64,000 nucleotides of DNA from Streptomyces griseoincarnatus (GTDB lineage: Bacteria; Actinomycetota; Actinomycetes; Streptomycetales; Streptomycetaceae), in contig BMTH01000006.1 in NCBI GenBank assembly GCA_014649575.1, positions 310,001 through 374,000 of the forward strand. The letters are read 5' to 3'. The position numbers and the translations under genes were made by a program. The notes under the pieces were generated by a model. It was given only the letters and a program-made list of their open reading frames with translations. It was not told where the DNA came from and ran no database searches. Shown piece by piece: positions 26,316 through 34,987 of this stretch. Positions within the stretch are counted from its first letter, which is position 1. Each line of letters starts with the position of its first letter.

Positions 26316-29300
26316 TCACTCACCTCCCCGGTCGCGCAGCGAGGACACCGCGTCGACCCTGCGCAGGGCCAGGACGGCCGTGATCACGAGCGGGACGGCC
26401 GCCACGGCGGCCAGCAACGCCGCGACCCGCGGCGGCGGCAGCACCACCAGCACCCCGGGCAGCGGGCGGGTGGCCTCGGCGGTCAGCATGACCAGCGGAA
26501 CCACCGCACGGGCCAGCACCGCGCCGAGCACCACGCCCACCGCGAGGGCCGTCCCCACCAGCACCGCGTGCTCGACGAGCACCACCCGGGCCAGCCGGCG
26601 CCGGGAGGCGCCGAGGGCGCGGTACACCCCGAACTCGGCGGACCGCTCCCGCAGCGAGCCGGCCGTGCTCACCGCGAACCCGACCGCCGTCAGGGCCGCC
26701 GCGGCGAACGCCGCCGCGGCGAAGGCGTTGCCGGGGCCGGCGCCGAACGGGTCGTCGCGCAGCTGCTCCGCGATCTCGTCGCACACCACCACCCGGGACG
26801 GGTCGATGTCGGGCCACTGCCGCAGCGCCGCCGCGACCTGTGAGGACGCGCCCGGCCCGGTGGCGAGCCACCACTCGTCGGGCAGCACGGCCTCGCCCTC
26901 GGCGGCCTGGAGCGCGCGGTTGACGGAGGCCAGGTCGAGCAGCAGGGCGCCGCCGTCGTCGTCCGCCCCGTCCGACGGGGTGGTGGGCAGCGCCCGTACC
27001 GCGCGGGCGATCCGCACCGGGACGGTGCCGCCGCCGAGCCGCACGCTCAGCCGCTGCCCGACCCGGGCCCCGGTGGACTCCAGGTACCGGTCGGTCGCCA
27101 CGCCCTCGACCACGGGCACCGGCGGCTGCGGGACGCGCAGGTCGAGCGTGAGGGCCGCCGTGGGCAGCCAGGCCATGTCGGGCGGGAGGGGGGGTCGCGG
27201 TGAAGTCGACGGTGGCGGGGACGCCGGCGGCCATCCGCGGCCGTGCGGTGTCGTCGGCGGAGTCGGGGCCGTCGCCGTCCAGCGACGGCCGCCAGCGGGC
27301 CGACAGCGGCAGGGCGCGGTCCCGGCCCGCGGTGTCCGTGGCGGTCAGCGCGGTGAGGGCGAGCCGGCTCCGCTCGGGCGGCCCCACCGGCTGCGGCAGG
27401 TCCAGGTGGACGCCGGTCAGGGTCAGCGGTCCTGCCGGGCCCCCGGCGACGGCCTCCAGGTCGGCCACCAGGTCGTGCGGCCGTCCGTCCGGGGGCAGCT
27501 CGCCCAACGTGAGCGGGTACGGGACGCCGTGCGCGTCCTCCACGGTGGCGGTCACGTCGGCGGCGGCGGCGTCCGCGCCGCGCAGGGACGCGGTCAGCGC
27601 CAGCCGCGCGGTGCCCGCCGGTACGCGCACGCCGGCCGTGGCGCCCTTCGGTGCGAGCCCGGACAGCACCGTGCGCACCGGCACGTCCGCCAGGTCGGGG
27701 CGCATCAGCAGGGTGCCCGCGGTGCCCTCGGTGTCCAGCGCCAGCACCGTCGCCTGCCGTCCGCCGGACAGCGACACGGTCGTACGGAGGGCGGGGGAGG
27801 CCGAGCGGACGCCGGGGACGGCCGCGTAGGCCGCGCCGCGTCCCGGGCCCTCGGTGCCGTTGGACAGCACGCGCACCTGCGTGCCGGCCCGGAAGTCCGC
27901 CTGGTCGTCCTGCGAGCGCTCCCACGAGGAGCCCTGGCCGACCGCCAGCATGCCCAGAGCCACGGCGAGCACCAGTAGCAGCACCGGGCCCGCACCGCGC
28001 ATCGGGCGGCGGCCGAGCTGCCACCCCGCGAGCGCCCCCGACAGCCCCCGGCTGCGGGCCGCCCGCCGTTCGGCGAGCCGGGCCGGCAGGGGCAGCAGCC
28101 GCAGCGTCAGCACCGTGCCGGCGAGCAGTGCCAGCGCCGGAGCGGCCACCAGCAGCGGGTCGACGCCGAGGTCCTCGCCGACGGCCCCGGCCGAGCGGCG
28201 GCTCAGCTGCCAGTACGCCACCCCGGCCACCGCCAGCAGCCCCAGGTCCCCGCCCGCCCGCACCAGGCCGGGCAGAGGCTTGGCGCGTCCTGGGGCGTAC
28301 GGGGTGGCGAGCGCGGGAAGCGTGACGGCAAGCGCGCAGACCAGTGCCACCCCCGCCGACACCAGCCACACCGTGCCCTGCGAGGCGACCGACGTGACGG
28401 AGGCGTCCAGGTGGAGCCCGATGCGGGCCAGCGCGCCCCGTCCGGCGAGCAGCCGGGTGAGCGGGCCCGCCAGCAGCGGCGCGCACAGCGCCGCGGGCAC
28501 GGCCGGCAGCAGCGCCTCCAGGGCGGCGAGGCGTGCCACCCGGGCGCGGGAGGCGCCGCGGGCCCGCAGCAGCCGGGTCTCCGCCGCGCGTTCGGCGGTC
28601 AGCAGACGGGCCACCAGCAGCAGGGCGCACGCGGCGAGCAGGGCGAGCTGGAGGACGACGACCAGCAGGGTGGAGCGGGAGACGAACAGGGCCCGCTCGA
28701 CGCGGTCGAGGGTGGCGGGAAGGTCCCCGGCGGCGGTCGCCGAGCCGTGCAGGGCCGGCGCGTGGGGCAGGGCGGCCACGCCCTCCTTCATGGCGGTGCG
28801 CAGCGCGTCGATCCGGCCGGTGGTCGTCCCGGAGAAGTCGGCCGACGCCAGCCAGCCCACGGGCCCCGCGCTCACCCGGCCCCCGGCCAGCACGGCGGGG
28901 TCGGTGAGCAGCGGGCCGTAGGTGGTGAAGTGGACGGTGACGATGCCGCGGCCGGCGAGCTCGTCGAGCTGCCAGTAGGGCGCGGAGGTGTCGGCGGGGC
29001 GGTAGAGGCCGGTGACGAGCACCCGCGCCGCGGGGCCCTTCAACCGGTTGTCCAGGGTGATCCGGGCGCCCGGCCGCAGGCCCAGCTCACGGGCGGCGAC
29101 GACGGGGAGGGCGACCTCGATCTCCGGGCCTGCGGGGCGCGCGGAGGGCATCCGGCCCTCGGTGAGGCGCACCTGGGTCCGGTCGAGCGCCGCGAAGTGC
29201 GTGAGGTCGGGCTCCTCGCTCCCGGCGCGCCGGTCGGCCGGGCGCAGGGAGGGCGGCAGGCCGTACGGACCGGACCGGGCCAGGGTGCGCAGCGTCACCG

Positions 29301-29589
29301 GCAGGCCGTCGTAGGCCCGTTCGGCCGCGCGGCGCACGGCGGCGTCGGCGGCGGTCCTGCCGCCCTCGGGCAGCGACTCGGCCTTGACGAGCAGCGTCGT
29401 CCCGGCGGCGTCGCGGGGGTTCGCCAACGCGTGCCGCAGGGACGCGTCGCCGATCGTCGTGGAGTAGGCGGCCAGGGTGGCCAGGACGGCCGTGGTCAGC
29501 AGGACGGTGAGCAGCGCTGCGGCGAGCAGCGGAGGGTGCGCCCGAGCGCGCGCGAGCACGAATCTCGCCGATCCCCCAGCGGCATCCAC
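26316..29589 (-). pseudogene. FtsX-like ABC permease, frameshifted
   Basis: Two reading frames together encode one permease of about 1090 residues. The N-terminal frame from the GTG at 29589 runs normally (ARARAHPPLLAAALLTVLLTT, helices near 300-480, ending at PATVDFTATPP). It then passes into low-complexity nonsense, while the correct sequence (PDMAWLPTAALTLDLRVPQP onward to ALRRVDAVSSLRDRGGE) continues in the next frame from about 27185 to 26316. The switch is at a run of seven G (plus strand 27188-27194); six would restore one frame. It is either a real inactivating insertion, a phase-variable tract or a sequencing error. The missing part would contain the last membrane cluster. Confidence 0.85.
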
Positions 29590-29715
29590 CGCGACCCCCC
29601 GCGTTGTCCGGACCTGTCGGGGATGGTGTCAGAGGGGGAGAGCGGAGAACATCCGTGCGAGACCGCTTTTGACCTGATCGTGATCGGAATGCGGAGTCGC
29701 GCGTTCGGTATGTGA

Positions 29716-29735
29716 CAGCCGTGTGACCACGGCTG
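29716..29735. terminator. Hairpin after the truncated haemoglobin gene
   Basis: CAGCCGTG (29716-29723) pairs with CACGGCTG (29728-29735) around TGAC, 13 bases past the globin stop. Confidence 0.65.
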
Positions 29736-29747
29736 GTCGGGGGCTTC

Positions 29748-30161
29748 TCAGTCCGGGGAGTTGACCATGGAGGCTGCCGCGTAGGTCAGGTACTTCCACA
29801 GGGTCTGCTCGTGCTCCTCGGACAGGCCCAGTTCGTCCACGGCGTCACGCATGTGCTTCAGCCACGCGTCGTGCGCGGCCCGGTCGACCTTGAAGGGGAC
29901 GTGCCGCATGCGCAGCCGCGGATGGCCCCGGTTCTGGCTGTAGGTGGTCGGACCGCCCCAGTACTGCATGAGGAACAGCGCGAGGCGCTCCTCTGCCGGG
30001 CCCAGGTCCTCCTCCGGGTACATGGGCCGCAGCAGCGGGTCCTCGGCCACCCCCTGGTAGAAACGGTGGACGAGGCGGCGGAAGGTCTCCTCCCCGCCGA
30101 CCTGCTCGTAGAAGGTCTGCTCCTGAAGCGTGCCGCGCCGAATCTCTGTCACGCCGTCCAT
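29748..30161 (-). CDS. glbO: Group II truncated haemoglobin
   Basis: A haem-binding globin of about 137 residues (TrHbO type), involved in oxygen or nitric-oxide handling in actinobacteria. It shows YEQVGGEETFRRLVHRFYQG (with the B10-region tyrosine), PMYPEEDLGPAEERL, LFLMQYWGGPTTYSQNRGHP and RLRMRHVPF, where the histidine of RHVPF or the nearby GHP supplies the proximal ligand. The conserved tryptophan (DAWLKHMRDAVDE) of group II is present. Start uncertain: ATG at 30161, GTG at 30152 (nearer to remembered homologue starts) or GTG at 30176. Monocistronic. Confidence 0.93.
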   Translation of the reverse strand: MDGVTEIRRGTLQEQTFYEQVGGEETFRRLVHRFYQGVAEDPLLRPMYPEEDLGPAEERLALFLMQYWGGPTTYSQNRGHPRLRMRHVPFKVDRAAHDAWLKHMRDAVDELGLSEEHEQTLWKYLTYAAASMVNSPD

Positions 30162-30199
30162 GGTCTCAGACACCACGGCATAGGACTCAAGGCCTAGGA

Positions 30200-30221
30200 C
30201 CGCCCCCCGAGCCGGGGGCGG
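30200..30221. terminator. Hairpin downstream of the FHA gene
   Basis: CCGCCCCC (30200-30207) with GGGGGCGG (30214-30221), past the stop of the leftward FHA gene, closing the kinase island. Confidence 0.65.
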
Positions 30222-30272
30222 CCGGCCCCGGCCGGACGGCCTCGCGGGGAGGTGCGTCCGGCCGCCCGGTGC

Positions 30273-31640
30273 TCAGCCCCGGCGGATGGTGATCGTCGTC
30301 CAGGCGCCGACGTGGACCCGGTCGCCGTCCTGAAGCGGGACCGGGACGAACGGCTGGATGGGCTCCTCGGAGCCGTTGACCGTCGTGCCGTTCGTCGAGT
30401 TCTGGTCGACGACCGCCCAGCTGCCGTCCGGCTGCTGCACCAGCACCGCGTGCTGGTGCGAGACGCCCGGGTCCTCCGGCGGGGTGGACAGATCGATGTC
30501 GGGGGTGTCGCCGGTGGAGTGCCGGCGGCGGCCGATGGTGATCTGGTTGCCGGTGAGCGTGCGCTGCTGCTCGGGCGAGTACGCGGGCAGGTTCAGACCC
30601 GCGGCCTCGGGGCCGGAGCGCTGCATCATCGCCATGAAGTACTCACGGTCCGGACCGATGGTCGCCGTCCAGGTGACCGGGCCCTGCTGCTGCCGCGGCT
30701 GCTGCGGGAAGCCGCCGGGGCCGGGAGGCGACTGGGTGCCGCCCTGCTGCGGGTAGCCGTAACCGCCGTGCCCGCCGGGGCCGTTCGGACCACCGGGACC
30801 ACCGGGGCCGCCCGGGCCGCCGTGCCCGCCACCGGGACCGCCGGTCGGCGGGGAGATCACCCAGTCGTCCTCACCGCCGCCGTACGACGGGCCGCCGCCC
30901 TGCGGCGGACGGCCGGTCTCCTGCGGGAAGCCGGGAGGGGCCGGGGGACCGGGGTGGAACGCCTGCGGGGCGCCGGGGCCGTTCGGGCCGCCGGGGCCAT
31001 CAGAGCCACCGAAGCCACCGGGGCCATCAGGGCCACCGAAGCCACCAGGGCCGCCGGGACCGCCAGGGCCACCGGGACCGCCGGGGTTGCCGCGGCCGGG
31101 GCCGGGCGGGGGCGGGACCGGGCGCGAGGGCTCGCCGCCGAAGCCGGGCGGGCCCGGCGGGATCGGCTCGGCGGGCCGGTTCACCTGCGAGGGGCGCGAG
31201 CTCTGGTAGTCGAATCCGTCACCGCCGCCGTACGACGGAGGGGGCGGCTGCTGCCCGAAGGGGCCGCCTGGGCCGCCATGACCACCGGGGCCGCCGCCGG
31301 GACCGCCCGGGCCGGGGGCCGGCGGGCGCGGGGCGGCGGGGGTGTAGGAGGTCGCCGTGTTGGTGAGGAAGTTCCACCGGCACTCCTCGCAGAACGGCGC
31401 ACCGCCCTCACGCGGTGTGCGGCACTGCGGGCACAGCTCCGGCTGCGCGCCGGGGCCGCCGTAGCCGCCCGGGCCGCCGGGAGCGCCGCCGGGGCCGCCG
31501 GGCGGCGGGAAGCCGTAGCCGCCGCCACCGGGCGCAGGGGGCGGGGGAGGAGGTGGAGGCACGGCACCCGCCATGCGGTGACCGCACACCTCGCACCAGT
31601 CGTCGGAACCCGACTGGTGTCCGTTCGGGCAGGTCGGCAT
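30273..31640 (-). CDS. FHA-domain protein with two zinc ribbons
   Basis: A 455-residue cytosolic adaptor. Two N-terminal Cys4-type ribbons ([17 protein letters not shown] and, after a Pro-rich stretch, [18 protein letters not shown]) are followed by about 230 residues of Gly/Pro low complexity (PGGPGG repeats). The C-terminal FHA domain (about 360-455) contains [23 protein letters not shown] and [11 protein letters not shown], the residues that bind phosphothreonine. FHA proteins read kinase output; in mycobacteria the PknG substrate GarA is an FHA protein. As last gene of the pknG island this is the best candidate for the kinase's effector. No GarA-type N-terminal ETTS phospho-motif is seen, so the mode may differ. 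Confidence 0.9.
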   Translation of the reverse strand: MPTCPNGHQSGSDDWCEVCGHRMAGAVPPPPPPPPAPGGGGYGFPPPGGPGGAPGGPGGYGGPGAQPELCPQCRTPREGGAPFCEECRWNFLTNTATSYTPAAPRPPAPGPGGPGGGPGGHGGPGGPFGQQPPPPSYGGGDGFDYQSSRPSQVNRPAEPIPPGPPGFGGEPSRPVPPPPGPGRGNPGGPGGPGGPGGPGGFGGPDGPGGFGGSDGPGGPNGPGAPQAFHPGPPAPPGFPQETGRPPQGGGPSYGGGEDDWVISPPTGGPGGGHGGPGGPGGPGGPNGPGGHGGYGYPQQGGTQSPPGPGGFPQQPRQQQGPVTWTATIGPDREYFMAMMQRSGPEAAGLNLPAYSPEQQRTLTGNQITIGRRRHSTGDTPDIDLSTPPEDPGVSHQHAVLVQQPDGSWAVVDQNSTNGTTVNGSEEPIQPFVPVPLQDGDRVHVGAWTTITIRRG

Positions 31641-31723
31641 GTCGGCGCTTCCCCCTCTCCTTTTCCGGTCGTCTCCGACCGGATTTCTCCAACCCCGAGG
31701 GGCCAGGCTCGATTACTTGCAGA

Positions 31724-33106
31724 TCATTTCTTTACACGAACAGTCTTGGTCGACCGTGTCTCGAGTGTCATCTCGTCGGCCTCCTCGACCTTCGTCTTCA
31801 GTCGCACAGTACCGGTCGCGGCGTCGACGACGTCCACCACCTTCGCAAGCAGTTTCGCAGTATCGGCGTTGCCGGAGGCGCTCGCGAGCTGAACGGCGCG
31901 GCCCAGCTTGGCCGTTGCTCCGTCCATATCTCCCACTTTGCGCAGATCCAGCCCCTCCTGGATGACTTCGGCCAGTTCGGCCTGACCCGTGTAATGGGCG
32001 ACCTGGGGGTTGATCGACGTCGACGCGGCCAGGTCGTCCGTCCACACGGCCCGCACCAGCCCCTGCGCGCCCAGGTTCTGCACGCTGCCTCCCCCACCCC
32101 CGGCCGCCGTCGAGCGGGAGGCGCCCCCAGGGTGCGGGATGACCAGCGAGACGCGCGCCGCGAGCATCTCCCGGCCCACGGCGGCGGGCGGCACCTCCAC
32201 GCAGAGGTGGTAGTCACGGGACTCGTCGCCCCAGGAACCGAGCGGGTAGTCGCCCGCGCGGGGGCCCGCCTCGGTACGCCGGTCGGTCAGCTCCTCCACC
32301 GTCGGCGCGACCTGCTTGACGAACGTGACGGTGGCGCCGGCCGGGGTCCACAGACGCAGCGAGACGTCCGCGACCTCCTTGCCCATCGCCGTCTCCATCA
32401 TCCGCGTGAAGTCGGCGGCGAGTCCGCCCGGGTCGGCGACGATGTCGGCGGTGCCGAGCAGGCCCGAGGCGATGGCTGTGACTTCTTTCACCTCCCAGTC
32501 GGTGCCCACACCGCGGGCGTCACACGTGAACCGGCCGGCGCAGGCGTCCAGCGCCGCCTTCAGATCCTCAGGAGACTCGTGCTCGTTGCGGCCGTCGGTG
32601 AGCAGGATGCCGTGCCGGATCGCCACGTCCGCCGACGCCAGCAGCCGGTCGGCGCGGCGCAGCCACGTCCCGATCGCCGTGCCGCCGCCCGCGCCGAGCT
32701 TCCGCAGCGCCTGCTTGGCCTGCTCGCGGGTGTCCGGCCCGGCCACCGCGAGCCGGCCGTCGCCCGGGTACACCTCCCGCGCGAGGTGGGTGCCGGCGAC
32801 CACCGCGAAGTGCACGCCGTCGCGCAGGGTGTCGATCGCGGCGGCCGTGGCGTCCCGCGCGTTGCGCATCTTCGTCGGCGGGTGGTCCATCGAGCCCGAG
32901 CAGTCGACCATCAGCACCACCGCCGCCGACGGGCCCTCGCCGGGCGAGTACAGGTGCGGCGCCGCCACCGCGCTGCCGATGGTGCCGCCGCCGGTCGCCG
33001 TGACCGTCACCACCGCGTTGACCAAGCGGCCGCCCTCCGGCAGGTACTCGTTCTGGTACACGTCCACCGAGAACCGCGGCACGTTCGATTTCGAGAAAAT
33101 GGCCAT
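31724..33106 (-). CDS. VWA-domain protein
   Basis: A 460-residue cytosolic von Willebrand factor A protein. The MIDAS metal site is LMVDCSGSMDHPP (DxSxS) with the later GGGTAIGTWL threonine and LLTDGRNEHES aspartate. An N-terminal beta domain (FSVDVYQNEYLPEGG) precedes the VWA part (about 75-240). The C-terminal portion is a beta-sandwich followed by helices (AELAEVIQEGLDLRKVGD) ending in a basic VRVKK. VWA proteins mediate metal-dependent protein assembly, often with MoxR ATPases or with FHA/kinase systems as here. It follows the phosphatase gene by 177 bases containing a hairpin. Confidence 0.9.
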   Translation of the reverse strand: MAIFSKSNVPRFSVDVYQNEYLPEGGRLVNAVVTVTATGGGTIGSAVAAPHLYSPGEGPSAAVVLMVDCSGSMDHPPTKMRNARDATAAAIDTLRDGVHFAVVAGTHLAREVYPGDGRLAVAGPDTREQAKQALRKLGAGGGTAIGTWLRRADRLLASADVAIRHGILLTDGRNEHESPEDLKAALDACAGRFTCDARGVGTDWEVKEVTAIASGLLGTADIVADPGGLAADFTRMMETAMGKEVADVSLRLWTPAGATVTFVKQVAPTVEELTDRRTEAGPRAGDYPLGSWGDESRDYHLCVEVPPAAVGREMLAARVSLVIPHPGGASRSTAAGGGGGSVQNLGAQGLVRAVWTDDLAASTSINPQVAHYTGQAELAEVIQEGLDLRKVGDMDGATAKLGRAVQLASASGNADTAKLLAKVVDVVDAATGTVRLKTKVEEADEMTLETRSTKTVRVKK

Positions 33107-33206
33107 GCCTGATCCGCTCCCCCTCCGGTGCCCCGACGGCGCGGGGCGACGACGTCCTCACGGGCCGGTCCCCTCCGGTCCGTCGAAGCTTCCCCGTGCG
33201 AGGCCG

Positions 33207-33261
33207 GCCGTACGCGGCACGCGGGTGCGGCACACGCGTGCGTGCGTGTGCCGCGTACGGC
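33207..33261. terminator. Hairpin between phosphatase and VWA genes
   Basis: Perfect 14-bp arms (33207-33220 and 33248-33261) with a 27-base loop rich in GTGCG. In the middle of a leftward gene set it may attenuate read-through, lowering VWA and FHA levels relative to the kinase and phosphatase. Confidence 0.55.
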
Positions 33262-33283
33262 GCGCGGTGCGAGGTGCGCGGCC

Positions 33284-34984
33284 TCAGGCCGATCCTGCCC
33301 CTTGCGGGACGGCCGGGAACGGCACCAGCGCCACTGTTACGTTGTCGTGGCCGCCGCCGTCGAGGGCGTGACCGACCAGCACGCGGGCGGCGTGCAGGGG
33401 GCGCTCGGCGGCGTCGGCGGGAACCGCCTCGGCCATCTCGTCCGCGGACTCGGCGTAGTTCCACAGGCCGTCCGTGCAGACCACGACCACACCGGGGCGG
33501 TCCGGCTTGAACGCCGCGGTGTGCGGCTCCAGTTCGTACGCGTCCGCGCCCAGCCAGCCCGTGATCGCGTGCGCGCGGTGGTCGGCGTACGCCTCGGCCT
33601 CGCCCATCAGCCCCGCGGCGACCATCTGCGCGGCCCACGAGTCGTCCTCGGTCAGCCGCGCCGCCGGGGCGGATCGGTCCACCGGGATCCAGTACGTCCG
33701 GCTGTCGCCGACCCAGCCCACGACCAGCAGACCCGCGGTCACCACGGCTGCGACGATCGTGCACGCGGGCGCGTTCTGCTGCGGGGCGTGCTCGCGGGCC
33801 TCCACGCCCTGCTCGTCCGCCAGGGCGTTGACCGCCTCGGAGGCGGCGAGGATCGCCTCGTGCATCGCCTGCTGCGGGTGGGTGCCGCGTGGCAGGGCGT
33901 CGAGCAGGGACGCGTTCGCCGCGCGGGAGGCGGCGAGTGACGCCTCGTCGGGGCGGGTCGCCGAGGAGACGCCGTCGCAGACGACCGCCACGGACACGGG
34001 GGAGCCGTCGGGCAGCGTGGTCGTGCCGACGGCGAAGGCGTCCTCGTTGCGGTGGTGCCGCAGGCCGCGGTCGCTGACCGCGGCGACGGGGCCGCGTTCC
34101 TGTTCCATGTGGTCCCGTTCGCGCGGCTGGGCGTGGCCGCAGTTCTCGCAGTATCCGTCGTCGTCGACCCGGCCCGCCCGGCACGCCACACACACGGCGG
34201 CGTGCGGCTCGGGCGCGACGCGGGGGTCGGGCGCCTGAAGGGTGTAGTCGTCCCCGCCGCCGCCACCCTCGTCCGACGCCCGCCGGTCGAGCCTCACCCC
34301 GGCGCCGGACGCGGCGGGCCGGTCTTGAACGGGGGCTCCCTGAACGGGCGCGGCCGCGTCGGCGCCGGTCGGCGCGGTGTCGCTCGCGGACACGGACTGC
34401 GCGTCGGGCGCCGCAGGGTGCGGGTCGGCTGCCGCCGGGTACGCGGGGGCGCCGGTCCCGGGGATGCCCGGAACTGCGGCCTGCGGGCCTGGGGCGGCCG
34501 GGCGGGCGGCTCCATCTCCCTTCGGGCTCACGTCCGTTGGCCGGCCAGCGGACGCCGGGGGCCCGGCGTGCGGGCCGGGTGCCGGGCGATGCGCGGCCGC
34601 ATCTCCGGACGGGCCGGCCCCCGGCACGTCGCCGCCGGACGCGGTGTGCGGTCCGGCTCCCGCGGTGTGCGGTCCGGGGGCTGCCGGGTGGGCGGAAGGG
34701 GCGGATGTCGGTCCGCCGGGTGCCGAGGTCCCCGGGGCCGCCGCGTGCGGGCCGGGAGGTGGCGGGGCGGTCGGGCGTGGGGGGACCTGGCCCGTGGTGG
34801 GGGCGGACCAGGGCGACTGGGACGGCACCGCGCCGTTGAGCGCGATCGTCGGGTCGTCCGACGGCCGGGCCGGGACGGCCGACAAGTCGTATCCGCATGC
34901 GCCGCAGAAACGATCACCCGACTCGAGGGGTTCCTCGCAGCTCGGGCACTTCGACAGCGCGGCCTGCTGGGGCATCTGCGACAT
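33284..34984 (-). CDS. PP2C Ser/Thr phosphatase with two zinc ribbons
   Basis: A 566-residue metal-dependent phosphatase, presumably opposing PknG. The N-terminus has one ribbon (CPSCEEPLESGDRFCGACG), then about 200 disordered Pro/Ala residues, a second ribbon (CVACRAGRVDDDGYCENCG), and the PP2C domain from about residue 290: SDRGLRHHRNEDAF, VVCDGVSSATRPDE, VGWVGDSRTYWIP, VVVCTDGLWNYAE and GGHDNVTVALV supply the Mn/Mg aspartates. No membrane helix, so it is cytosolic. ATG at 34984 (a TTG lies one codon earlier), three bases after the pknG stop, hence coupled to the kinase. Confidence 0.93.
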   Translation of the reverse strand: MSQMPQQAALSKCPSCEEPLESGDRFCGACGYDLSAVPARPSDDPTIALNGAVPSQSPWSAPTTGQVPPRPTAPPPPGPHAAAPGTSAPGGPTSAPSAHPAAPGPHTAGAGPHTASGGDVPGAGPSGDAAAHRPAPGPHAGPPASAGRPTDVSPKGDGAARPAAPGPQAAVPGIPGTGAPAYPAAADPHPAAPDAQSVSASDTAPTGADAAAPVQGAPVQDRPAASGAGVRLDRRASDEGGGGGDDYTLQAPDPRVAPEPHAAVCVACRAGRVDDDGYCENCGHAQPRERDHMEQERGPVAAVSDRGLRHHRNEDAFAVGTTTLPDGSPVSVAVVCDGVSSATRPDEASLAASRAANASLLDALPRGTHPQQAMHEAILAASEAVNALADEQGVEAREHAPQQNAPACTIVAAVVTAGLLVVGWVGDSRTYWIPVDRSAPAARLTEDDSWAAQMVAAGLMGEAEAYADHRAHAITGWLGADAYELEPHTAAFKPDRPGVVVVCTDGLWNYAESADEMAEAVPADAAERPLHAARVLVGHALDGGGHDNVTVALVPFPAVPQGAGSA

Positions 34985-34987
34985 CAA

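Noticed and set aside
30780..31100. GGACCACCGGG-type repeats as a minisatellite or CRISPR-like array
   Set aside because: They encode the PGGPGG linker of the FHA protein and have no regular spacer structure.
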